From Planctomycetota bacterium (lineage in GTDB: Bacteria; Planctomycetota; Phycisphaerae; UBA1845), in contig JAKQDH010000009.1 in assembly GCA_029558835.1 (NCBI GenBank), positions 1-46,400 on the forward strand: a stretch of DNA of 46,400 nucleotides, in the 5' to 3' direction. Position numbers and translations under genes: made by a program. Each line of letters begins with the position of its first letter. Position 1 is the stretch's first letter. This document shows positions 9,996 to 17,734 of this stretch, in pieces. The notes beneath the pieces are model-generated. The model saw only the letters and a program-made list of their open reading frames with translations, searched no databases and was not told where the DNA came from.

Positions 9996-11075
9996 GTGCA
10001 CGGGCCCGACCCCGCAGTTGTCGACTTGCGCAGTGACACGGTCACCCGACCCACGCCCGCGATGCGCCGGGCCATGGCCGAGGCGCCGGTCGGCGATGAC
10101 GTGTTCGGAGACGACCCCACCGTCAACCTTCTCCAAGAACGCGTCGCCGCGGCGCTGGGCAAGGCGGCCGCGCTGTTCGTGCCGTCCGGCACGATGGCCA
10201 ACGAGATTGCCATCCGCGTCCACGCCCAGCCGGGCGACGAAATCATCGCGCAAGCTGACAGCCACATCTACCACTACGAAACCGGGGGCCCGGCCGCCCT
10301 GAGCGGCTGCTCGATGCGCTTGCTCGCCGGGGCCCGGGGCATGTTCGACGGTGACGCGGTGCGGGCGGCCGTGCGGGCCCCGGACTCACACCTGGCCCAC
10401 AGCGCGCTGGTCTTGATCGAGAACACGCACAATCGGGGAGGCGGCTCCGTCTGGCCCCTCGCGGACGTTGCCGAGGTGTGCGCCACGGCCCGCGACCTGG
10501 GGCTGAAGCTGCACCTGGACGGGGCACGCCTCTGGAATGCCTGCATCAGGACGGGCCACGCCCCCGCCGATTACGCCCGGCACTTCGATACGGTCTCGGT
10601 GTGCTTTTCCAAAGGCCTGGGTGCGCCGATCGGCTCGGCGCTGGCCGGCAGCGTCGCGGCCATCCAGCGCGCCCACCGTTTCCGCAAGATGTTCGGCGGC
10701 GGCATGCGGCAGGCGGGCATCATCGCCGCCGGGGCGTTGTACGCGCTCGAACACCACATTCCACGCTTGGCGGAAGACCACGCCCGCGCCGAGCGCCTGG
10801 CGACCGCACTGGCTGAGTTGCCCGGCGTGCGGCTGGACCCGCCGACCGTCGAAAGCAACATTGTGATCTTCGAACTCGATCCCGGGGCGGGCACGGCCCG
10901 GGACTTCGTCGCCAGGTTGCGCGAGCATGCCGTCTGGATGCTGGCCATTGCCCCGCAGCGGGTGCGTGCGGTGACGCACCTGGACGTTTCCGACGCCGGG
11001 CTGGACCGGGCCATACGAACCGTGCGCGAGGTGAGCGCCGCCCGAACCGCGCGGCCGCCGACTGCGTCGCCGTAA
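9996..11075 (+). CDS. ltaE: Low-specificity L-threonine aldolase
   Basis: 359 residues from a GTG at 9996, chosen because AGGAAGGAG sits 8 bases upstream and because the conserved family N-terminus ([13 protein letters not shown]) begins just after. It is a fold-type I PLP enzyme that cleaves L-threonine or L-allo-threonine to glycine and acetaldehyde in the cytoplasm. Visible marks are the N-terminal RSDTVT block, the [11 protein letters not shown] cofactor segment, the IENTHN segment, the HLDGARLWN motif and the PLP-binding lysine at about residue 206 ([12 protein letters not shown]). Length is normal for the family. The frame stays open for another 99 codons upstream, but that part has no homologous look. 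The CAAX-like gene follows after 24 bases, so the two may be cotranscribed. Confidence 0.94.
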   Translation: MHGPDPAVVDLRSDTVTRPTPAMRRAMAEAPVGDDVFGDDPTVNLLQERVAAALGKAAALFVPSGTMANEIAIRVHAQPGDEIIAQADSHIYHYETGGPAALSGCSMRLLAGARGMFDGDAVRAAVRAPDSHLAHSALVLIENTHNRGGGSVWPLADVAEVCATARDLGLKLHLDGARLWNACIRTGHAPADYARHFDTVSVCFSKGLGAPIGSALAGSVAAIQRAHRFRKMFGGGMRQAGIIAAGALYALEHHIPRLAEDHARAERLATALAELPGVRLDPPTVESNIVIFELDPGAGTARDFVARLREHAVWMLAIAPQRVRAVTHLDVSDAGLDRAIRTVREVSAARTARPPTASP

Positions 11076-11099
11076 AAACCCCCGCTGCGCGAGTGCCTC

Positions 11100-11900
11100 A
11101 TGCAACCCGACCCGCGATCGGTCACGGACGACAACCACTGGATCGACCGGTTCGTGCGCGCCTACCCGCACGCGCCGCTGGTGGCGCCCTTCCTGGCCTT
11201 TCTGGTGCTGATGACGTTGGATCAGGTGCTCGGTCCGGGCTGGCGCACGTACACGTACGCCGCCCGGTGCGGCGGCGGCCTCTACGTCGCCTGGCTGTTC
11301 CGCCGCCACTTCCCGCCGCTGGGCCGCCCGCACCTGCATCTCGCGGTGCCGCTGGGTGTGCTGGTGGCTGTCGGGTGGGTGGAGGTACACCACCTGTTCG
11401 CGGGCTGCTCGCCCGCGGACCGGCCGTGTGCGCTCCTGGGCATCCTGGGCATCGAACACCGGTTCCCGGGCTTCGCCTGGTACCGCGCCCACGCGTGCTT
11501 CGACTGCAATCCGCGTGATTACTTCGTGCCGGTCGAGCACTTCGCGGGACCGCTGGCGCTGTGGGCGTTTCTGCTCATTCGCATCGGCGGGGCGGCCGTG
11601 GTCGTGCCGATCGTCGAGGAGCTGTTCTGGCGGGGCTTTCTCCTCCGCGCCTTGGTCAACTGGCATCGCTTCGAGGAGGTGCCGCTGGGCAAGTTCACGC
11701 TCTTCTCGTTCCTGGCCACGGCGTTGCTGTCGGGCATCCAGCATCAGCCGCAGTGGGAGGTCGGCATCCTCTGCTGGATGGTCTACAATGCGGTGTTCTA
11801 CTGGAAGAGGAGCCTGGCCTGCTGCATGGTCATGCACGGCGTGACGAATCTGGCGCTCTACGTCTACGTGTACTACGCCCAGGATTGGCGCTTCTGGTAG
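11100..11900 (+). CDS. CAAX-protease-related (CPBP family) membrane protein, exosortase-associated type
   Basis: 266 residues with about seven hydrophobic segments. CPBP-family marks are the EExxxR motif (VEELFWRGFLLR, Glu173/174 and Arg178), a later GIQH segment (about 212-215) and HGVTN with His246 and Asn250. These residues form the metal-binding intramembrane site of Rce1-like proteases. The layout resembles the family described as CAAX prenyl protease-related proteins accompanying PEP-CTERM/exosortase systems; that link is from established knowledge and fits the PEP-CTERM signal seen near the right end of this window. The true substrate is unknown. The start ATG lacks an obvious ribosome site, and the gene begins 24 bases after ltaE. 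Confidence 0.82.
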   Translation: MQPDPRSVTDDNHWIDRFVRAYPHAPLVAPFLAFLVLMTLDQVLGPGWRTYTYAARCGGGLYVAWLFRRHFPPLGRPHLHLAVPLGVLVAVGWVEVHHLFAGCSPADRPCALLGILGIEHRFPGFAWYRAHACFDCNPRDYFVPVEHFAGPLALWAFLLIRIGGAAVVVPIVEELFWRGFLLRALVNWHRFEEVPLGKFTLFSFLATALLSGIQHQPQWEVGILCWMVYNAVFYWKRSLACCMVMHGVTNLALYVYVYYAQDWRFW

Positions 11901-11934
11901 GCCGGGCCGAGGGCGTCGCGGAGAACATGCCATC

Positions 11935-12006
11935 GGGTGGCATGCGCCAGCCCGTCCGGGGTGGCGTGCCCAAGCCCGTCCGGGGTGGCATGCCCAAGCC
12001 GCAGGC
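11935..12006 (+). repeat. Three tandem 24-base repeats
   Basis: Units begin at 11935, 11959 and 11983, each starting GGGTGGCRTGC and running through AGCCCGTCCG (the third has diverged at its end). The opening TCGGGTGGCATGC also begins the large hairpin at the end of mnmA (23405-23446), so the two are probably one dispersed family. The array lies in the 262-base gap between the CAAX-like and saccharopine-dehydrogenase-like genes. Confidence 0.8.
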
Positions 12007-12162
12007 GCCGGCATGCTGCCGCGGCAGTCGCCCGGGGAGCGGCAGGGCAACGCGGGGCGTGGGCATGCCGCACGCTCTCGGCCGCCGACTCCCCGGTTGC
12101 AGGGGGCCACGCAAGCGGGTTCGCCCGGGTCATCGCGGGCGCCCCAACAGAGGAGTACAGCG

Positions 12163-13332
12163 GTGGGCTATCGCTATGCAATACTGGGCGCGGGCCGCCA
12201 GGGCGTCGCGCTGGCCTATGACCTGATCGCCAACGGCGAGGCCGACGAGCTGGTCCTCGCCGACGTGGACGCCACGACCGCCGAGCGCGGCGCCGCCCGC
12301 CTCGCGGAACTGCTGCCCGCGGCGCGCTGCCCAATTCGGGCCCTCCGTTGTGACGTGGCCGAGCCGGACCAAGTGGCAACCGTTGTCCGCGGAGCGACCG
12401 TCGTCCTTTCCGCGGTACCTTATCGGTTCAACGCGGCGTTGACGGACCTCGCCATCGCCGCCGGCGCATGCTTCTGCGACTTGGGCGGCAACACGCAGGT
12501 CGTCCGGCACCAGCTTGCCCGCCATGCCCGGGCGGAAGCGGCGGGCGTTATTGTCCCCGATTGCGGCCTGGCCCCGGGGCTGGGAAACACGCTCGCGGCG
12601 CACGGCGTGGCTGCCATGGACGAGCCCCAGCGCGTGCGCGTGCGCTGCGGCGGCTTGCCGCAGACGCCCGTCGGCCCCCTCGGCTACAAGCTGGTGTTCA
12701 ACTTCGATGGGCTGCTCAATGAGTACAGCGGCTACGGTGAGTTTCTGCGCGACGGGCGCCCTCTACAGGTGCCCGCCCTGACGGAACAGGAGGAAATCGC
12801 GTTTCCCCCTCCGGTGGGCAAGTGCGAGGCGGCCGTCACGTCAGGAGGCAGCAGCACCTGCGCGGAGACGTTCCTCGGACACCTGGAAGCCTACGACTAC
12901 AAGACCGTGCGCTACCCCGGCCACTTCGCCATCGTGCGCGCCTTGTTCGCGTTGGGCTGTTTCGAGGAACGCATCACCCTGCCCGACGGCGCCACCCTCG
13001 AACCCCGGATGCTGCTGCGTCGTCTGCTGGAAACCCGCCTGGCGTTCCCGGAAGTGCAGGATGTGGTCGTGCTGCGTTGCACGGTGATCGGGCGACACCA
13101 CGGGCGTCCCTGTCGGCGGCAATACGACCTCTTCGACCGTCACGACGAACGCACGGGTTTCGCCGCGATGGAGCGTACCACGGCCTTCCCGGCTGCGCTC
13201 GTCGCCCACATGCAGGCCCGCAGTCTCGTACCGCCCGGCGCCCGACCGCTGGAGACCACCCTGCCCGCGCAGCAGTACCTTGACGAGTTGCCGCGGCACG
13301 ACATCCGCATCGACGTTGCGGTTACGCCGTAA
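12163..13332 (+). CDS. Saccharopine-dehydrogenase-like NAD(P)-dependent oxidoreductase
   Basis: 389 residues from a GTG at 12163, preceded by AGAGGAG with 7 bases spacing; the frame is open 50 codons further upstream but runs through the tandem repeat region. The Rossmann motif starts at once (YAILGAGRQG, Gly8/10/13), followed by LVLADVD for cofactor choice, a VLSAVPYRFN segment and CDLGGNTQVV, all typical of the saccharopine dehydrogenase / lysine-6-dehydrogenase superfamily. A PDCGLAPGLGN segment and a C-terminal catalytic-like domain follow. The family includes saccharopine reductases, carboxynorspermidine synthase and lysine dehydrogenases; the sequence alone does not settle the substrate. 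Its last 11 bases overlap the convergent HDOD gene. Confidence 0.85.
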   Translation: MGYRYAILGAGRQGVALAYDLIANGEADELVLADVDATTAERGAARLAELLPAARCPIRALRCDVAEPDQVATVVRGATVVLSAVPYRFNAALTDLAIAAGACFCDLGGNTQVVRHQLARHARAEAAGVIVPDCGLAPGLGNTLAAHGVAAMDEPQRVRVRCGGLPQTPVGPLGYKLVFNFDGLLNEYSGYGEFLRDGRPLQVPALTEQEEIAFPPPVGKCEAAVTSGGSSTCAETFLGHLEAYDYKTVRYPGHFAIVRALFALGCFEERITLPDGATLEPRMLLRRLLETRLAFPEVQDVVVLRCTVIGRHHGRPCRRQYDLFDRHDERTGFAAMERTTAFPAALVAHMQARSLVPPGARPLETTLPAQQYLDELPRHDIRIDVAVTP

Positions 13333-15319
13333 CCGTTTTCCGCGGGCGATGCGGGCCCGACTTGGCCGCCGGGGCGCCACTCGGCGCAGCTGCCGGCTCG
13401 GCCTGCTGCGGGCAAGGCGTTGCCAGCCAGGGCACCCACACGGCCGGATGGGATGGGGACGCTGACAGCCGGCATTCAGCGGGAGCTAGTTTCTGGAGCG
13501 GGGCCGCCACTTCACCCGGCGGCAACAGCACGATCCCGCGCCGCGCCTCCATGGAACCGGACGCCATCAGCGAGGTCAGAACCTCCACCTGCCGGGGTAC
13601 TTCCGGCAACCGCATCAGATTCACCACCAGCGGACTGCCGTCCACGGGCAGCTTGTCGCCGACCCGGCGCAAGGTCTCGACCTGCTCGCTGCGAATCTCC
13701 AGGAATGTCCGCACGATGTCCAGTTCCGGAGCACGTGGGACGCAGTACACGACGCGGGACAGCGGCTTGTGCCCCGCGAAGTACAAGTGGTCGGTCTCCT
13801 TGGCGAACATCAGCACCATTTCGGTGGCGAGTTCCGCGACAATCTTGCGGGCGGCGTCCCACATCTCGGGCACGGACAGTCCGGCGTGCTCGACCGCCGT
13901 GATGAACTCGTCCTCCAGCGCCGCCAGCGGTGTCAGCAGCGTGTCACCCGGGAACAGCGTGCTGGCGATCTGGTCGGCCGCCTGCACGAGCAACGCCAGC
14001 ACCCGGCACGATATCTTCAGGGTCTGCCGTCCGGCCGTGCCCGCATGGTGGGACCGAACGACATCCTGCAGCAACTCCGGCAGACCGAACTGCTTGAGCA
14101 CCCGGGCGCCCAGTTCGCCGTGATCCACTCCGCTCACCCGCCGTTCCCACTGACCGTCGAGGGAGCCGCAGGACCGCCCGGCGGCCCGCAACGCCTGGTC
14201 CTGCCAGGGGAAACAGTGGGCGAGGACGGCGCGCCCGATGTCGTGCAGCAGCCCCGCGGTGAAGGCCTCGTCGGCCACTCCGATACGCAAGTGCCGTGAC
14301 AGCCACTCGGCGATGTGGGCGGCGGCCAGACTGTGCACCCAGAAGGCACCCTCGTCCCAGCTCCCTCCCGGAACCACGCGCAACGCCGGCAGCCCTTCGG
14401 CCATGCGGTAGAAGTCCTTGGCGCCCAGGTGGGCAATCGCCTCGGCGGAGGTCGTCGCGCTGGCACCCGCGTTCCTCGCCAGGGCCAGCAGCGCCAGCGT
14501 CAACATCGGGTCACGCTGCACGAGGTTGCGGATGTGGTCCGGCGCGTTCCCCTTGGTGCAGGTCGTCGTGACCGCCTCCGTCACGCTGAACTCAAACACG
14601 GGGATCTGCCCGATGCGCCCCAACACCTGGTCCAGAGCATCCGGCCCCAGCTTGGACATCTCCGCGGCGATCTGCTCCGGCGACATGGTCTCGGCACTGC
14701 TGCTGGGTGGCCGGGACAGCGGAGGGACGGACCTCGCGGCCGGGGCTGCCCGCACGACCTGCGACGGCGGGGTTACCGACGCCCGCCCTGCTCCGGAAGT
14801 TCCCGGGCGTACCGTGGCCTGGGGCGTCGGCACACCGGCGCGGGCCTGTCCACTCACGCAGGTCTGCTTACTAGCGAGGGTTTGCCCGGGGGCGGTAGCC
14901 GACGCGCACGTCGCTCGGCCGGTCTTGGCGCTGCCCCCACCCTCCGCTAACCCCACCGCCTTGCGCACCTGCCCCAGGAACGCTAGGACATCGAACTGCT
15001 TCCGATACGCCCAGCCGGACGCGCCTGCTTCAAACCCGCGCCGCACTTCCCCGGCCGTGCGCGGCTGACCCAGCAGCAGCACCTTCGGCCCGCTCGTCCC
15101 CTGAGGCGGCTTGAGGCTCCCCAACGCGGGCATGTCGGCCGCTTGCCACAGGTTCGTGTCCAATACAATCAGATCGAAGAGGAGCAGGTGTACCTGCTCG
15201 ACGGTCTGCCGGACCGAGACGGCCTCGCGCACGTCGAATCCTTCGCCGCTCAGCAGGCAGGCAAGCAGCCGCCGTTCGACGTCGTCCGGGCAGGCTAAGA
15301 GTACGCTACGCTTGGCCAT
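13322..15319 (-). CDS. Response-regulator receiver plus HDOD domain protein
   Basis: 665 residues from the ATG at 15319, which has GGGAG close upstream and starts the receiver domain directly (MAKRSVLLACPDD). The receiver (about 1-125) keeps the phosphorylatable Asp54 (FDLIVLDTN) and an acidic pair near residue 12. A low-complexity Ala/Thr/Pro linker (about 140-215) leads to an HDOD domain (about 225-430) with the LLHDIGR segment and further HD-like His residues. The C-terminal 200 residues have no recognised domain, and the tail is rich in Ala and Pro. HDOD proteins act in signalling and gene regulation; a sensor kinase partner is not visible nearby. Convergent 11-base overlap with the dehydrogenase-like gene. 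Confidence 0.88.
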   Translation of the reverse strand: MAKRSVLLACPDDVERRLLACLLSGEGFDVREAVSVRQTVEQVHLLLFDLIVLDTNLWQAADMPALGSLKPPQGTSGPKVLLLGQPRTAGEVRRGFEAGASGWAYRKQFDVLAFLGQVRKAVGLAEGGGSAKTGRATCASATAPGQTLASKQTCVSGQARAGVPTPQATVRPGTSGAGRASVTPPSQVVRAAPAARSVPPLSRPPSSSAETMSPEQIAAEMSKLGPDALDQVLGRIGQIPVFEFSVTEAVTTTCTKGNAPDHIRNLVQRDPMLTLALLALARNAGASATTSAEAIAHLGAKDFYRMAEGLPALRVVPGGSWDEGAFWVHSLAAAHIAEWLSRHLRIGVADEAFTAGLLHDIGRAVLAHCFPWQDQALRAAGRSCGSLDGQWERRVSGVDHGELGARVLKQFGLPELLQDVVRSHHAGTAGRQTLKISCRVLALLVQAADQIASTLFPGDTLLTPLAALEDEFITAVEHAGLSVPEMWDAARKIVAELATEMVLMFAKETDHLYFAGHKPLSRVVYCVPRAPELDIVRTFLEIRSEQVETLRRVGDKLPVDGSPLVVNLMRLPEVPRQVEVLTSLMASGSMEARRGIVLLPPGEVAAPLQKLAPAECRLSASPSHPAVWVPWLATPCPQQAEPAAAPSGAPAAKSGPHRPRKTVTA

Positions 15320-15584
15320 GCGCTCCCAGCTCGTTACGACCCGCGCGCAAGTGCCCCGTTTGTTTCTTCCGGACCCTGCGCGTGTTCTCTCTACGTAGGA
15401 TGTAGGATTCGTCCTACCGGCGGGCAAGTCGCCATGGCCCGGCCGAAGCGACCGCGCAGTTATCGGAAGCCCCCGACGGTCAACGGAGCACGATCCACAC
15501 GAACGCGCCCGTCTTGTCGAGTCGATCGCCCACCGGGATCGGCGCGCGGGCGACGGGGGCGCGGACGGGGGGCATCGGGGCCGC

Positions 15585-15590
15585 TATGAT
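15585..15590 (+). promoter_or_regulatory. -10 box TATGAT of the sirtuin gene, leaderless geometry
   Basis: TATGAT ends 8 bases before the ATG at 15599, which puts the expected transcription start at or next to the start codon. No ribosome site is seen before the ATG. No clear -35 box. The mnmA promoter has the same geometry. Confidence 0.55.
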
Positions 15591-15598
15591 AGTCCCCC

Positions 15599-16354
15599 AT
15601 GAACGCCATCGAGCAACTGGCAGGCTGGCTGAGCGGAGCGAAAGCAGGTGTGGCCTTCTCTGGGGCGGGGATGAGCACGGAGAGCGGCATCGCCGATTTC
15701 CGCAGTCCGGGCGGTATCTGGAGCCGGTTTCCAATGGTCGACTATGACGACTTCCTCCGCTCCCGCGAGGCGCGCAAGGAATACTGGCGGATGCGGCTCG
15801 AGCTGTACAAGGAGTTCGGGGGGGCCCGGCCGAACCCCGGGCACCTGGCCCTCGCCAAGCTGGAGGAGCTTGGTCACGTCAAGGCGGTCATCACCCAGAA
15901 CATCGACGGCCTGCACCAGGACGCCGGCAGCACGCGCGTCATCGAGCTGCACGGCACGGCGCGCAAGATGGCGTGCCTGCGCTGCGGGAAGGAGTGGCCG
16001 CCCGAGTGGGTGCTCGACCTGGTCCGCGGCGGCGACGAAGCACCCGAGTGCGACCAGTGCGGCGGCCCCATCAAGGCCCGCACCATCCTCTTCGGCCAGC
16101 CGATGCCCATCCGCGAGATGGAGGAGGCGGCCGAGCTGGCGCAGGAGTCCGACGTCTTCCTCGCCCTCGGTTCCTCGCTCACCGTCGAGCCGGCCGCCTC
16201 CATGCCGCGCCTCGCCAAACACGCCGGCGCTCTGCTGGTCATCATTAACCGCACCGAGACCGCCCTCGACGATCTGGCGGACCTCATCATCCGCGACTCC
16301 ATCGGCACGACGTTGACCGAAGTTCTCCGTAGAGTGGAGGCCGCCGGCTCTTGA
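15599..16354 (+). CDS. cobB: NAD-dependent protein deacylase, Sir2 family
   Basis: 251 residues, the normal length of a bacterial sirtuin. It removes acyl groups from lysines, consuming NAD+ and giving nicotinamide and O-acyl-ADP-ribose. Visible motifs: [14 protein letters not shown] (about 22-35) for NAD binding, [13 protein letters not shown] (99-111), catalytic His118 (ELHGTARK), four zinc cysteines at about 126, 129, 151 and 154, and [11 protein letters not shown] near the C-terminus. The Tyr/Arg pair that marks class III desuccinylases is not evident, so deacetylation is the likelier activity. The gene stands alone between divergent and convergent neighbours. Confidence 0.94.
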   Translation: MNAIEQLAGWLSGAKAGVAFSGAGMSTESGIADFRSPGGIWSRFPMVDYDDFLRSREARKEYWRMRLELYKEFGGARPNPGHLALAKLEELGHVKAVITQNIDGLHQDAGSTRVIELHGTARKMACLRCGKEWPPEWVLDLVRGGDEAPECDQCGGPIKARTILFGQPMPIREMEEAAELAQESDVFLALGSSLTVEPAASMPRLAKHAGALLVIINRTETALDDLADLIIRDSIGTTLTEVLRRVEAAGS

Positions 16355-16390
16355 CTCGCGGGGTGATCCCGGACGGCGCGAGCCCCCACT

Positions 16391-16490
16391 TCAGAGCACC
16401 GGGCGCGAGCCCGGTGACATGGCGCGCCACGACGGCGGCGTACGTGCACCAGCGTTGTCCGTGTCCGCGGGCTTGCGCCCGCGGCTCTGA
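16391..16490 (+). repeat. REP-like double-hairpin repeat, copy A
   Basis: A 100-base element with perfect 7-base inverted ends (TCAGAGC and GCTCTGA). Inside are two hairpins: 16399-16414, a 6-bp stem closed by a GCGA (GNRA) loop, and 16465-16484, an 8-bp stem with a TTGC loop. Copy B is at 16539 and an inverted, more diverged copy C at 21096. Confidence 0.9.
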
Positions 16491-16538
16491 TCCGACCCGT
16501 GCCGCGGATCCGATCCGACCCGTGTTGCGGATATTCTG

Positions 16539-16638
16539 TCAGAGCACCGGGCGCGAGCCCGGTGACACGGAGCGCCACGACGGCGGCGTACGTACACCAG
16601 CGTGGTCCGTGTCCGCGGGCTTGCACCCGCGGCTCAGT
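16539..16638 (+). repeat. REP-like double-hairpin repeat, copy B
   Basis: Same layout as copy A with only a few base changes, in the same orientation and 148 bases downstream. It contains the stop codon (complement of 16634-16636) of the minus-strand EEP-family gene, so that gene ends inside the repeat. The right inverted end has changed to GCTCAGT. Confidence 0.9.
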
Positions 16639-17734
16639 GCTTCGCGTCGAGCGCCAGGTCAACCACCACCGGGCGATGGTCGGAGCCGGCGCCGGTTCCG
16701 GTGCGACAGCCTACCACGCGGACGCCGTTACCGACGTAGACGTGATCGATGCGCACGCCGGGCACATAGCGCAGCCAGCCGGCCACCGGCCAGGTGTCGC
16801 CCAGTCCGAAGCCGGCCGCCTCGTGCGCGTCCGTCAACCCCAACGCCCGAAACCGCCGGTGCATGGCCGACCGCTCCGTCCAGTTGAAATCCCCCGCTAC
16901 CACCAGCGGCAGGCCCGCATCGGTTAGATCGTCCCGCACGTCCTGGTAGACGTCCGCAGACTGCGCGTGCCGCGCGGGCAGAAACGCCAGGTTCGGCGGG
17001 AGAATGTGCACCGCCCGACAGGCGACCCTGCGCCCCTTACAGTCCACGACAAACCGGAACTCCGGCACTCGGCCGCCGACCCGCGTGATCGTGTCGGGTT
17101 CATCGATGAAGGGCAAGCGAGAGAACACCGCGAGCCCGAACGCGCTGTCGCGCGGCGCGAACAGCGTGTGGGGATACTCCGCCCCCAGGGCCTCCCACAG
17201 CCGCGCACGCCAGCCCGAGGTGCACTCGATCAGAATCAGCACGTCGGCGTCGGCCGCCTGAATCTCGTCGATCAGACGCTCGCGCTGCCGGTTGCCCGCG
17301 AAGAGATTGACGTTCATCACGCGCAGATCCCGCGGCACGCCGTCACCAGCCGGCCAGCGCAGGTACTGCGGCACCACGGGACCCAGCGCCACCACCAGCA
17401 ACGGCACGGTTGCCAGCGCCAGCCGGGATCTGCGCAGCAGCAGCGCCGCCACCGCGCAGCCCAGGAATACCAGGCCCGCGTGGAACCAGAACGTCCGCGC
17501 CATGAACGCCACGTACTGCCAACGCAGGTAGGACGGCTCTGTGCGCAACAAATCCGCAGGCCCCCACAGAGCGTAGGCCGTGTAGAGGTAACCGCATCCG
17601 GTACACAGCCACAGTATGACGCCCAACCCGCGCGCCTGTCGCCGGCGAGTCTCCCCGCGCGCGGCAGGCGCCTCCTCCTGAGCGCGGGCCTTGTGGTGGG
17701 CACTCAAGTTCGCCGGGGCGGGGGAATCACTCAT
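16634..17734 (-). CDS. Endonuclease/exonuclease/phosphatase (EEP) family protein with N-terminal membrane segments
   Basis: 366 residues. The ATG at 17734 forms an ATGA overlap with the mutS stop, which decides this start over one seven codons earlier. About three hydrophobic helices (roughly residues 35-130) precede an EEP domain with LRVMNVNLF, a glutamate in [16 protein letters not shown] (the GDFN motif) and the terminal [10 protein letters not shown]. Family members are metal-dependent phosphodiesterases acting on nucleic acids, phosphoinositides or sphingolipids; membrane-anchored bacterial versions of this size are poorly characterised. Translational coupling to mutS suggests coexpression but not necessarily a repair role. 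The stop codon lies within repeat copy B. Confidence 0.86.
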   Translation of the reverse strand: MSDSPAPANLSAHHKARAQEEAPAARGETRRRQARGLGVILWLCTGCGYLYTAYALWGPADLLRTEPSYLRWQYVAFMARTFWFHAGLVFLGCAVAALLLRRSRLALATVPLLVVALGPVVPQYLRWPAGDGVPRDLRVMNVNLFAGNRQRERLIDEIQAADADVLILIECTSGWRARLWEALGAEYPHTLFAPRDSAFGLAVFSRLPFIDEPDTITRVGGRVPEFRFVVDCKGRRVACRAVHILPPNLAFLPARHAQSADVYQDVRDDLTDAGLPLVVAGDFNWTERSAMHRRFRALGLTDAHEAAGFGLGDTWPVAGWLRYVPGVRIDHVYVGNGVRVVGCRTGTGAGSDHRPVVVDLALDAKH

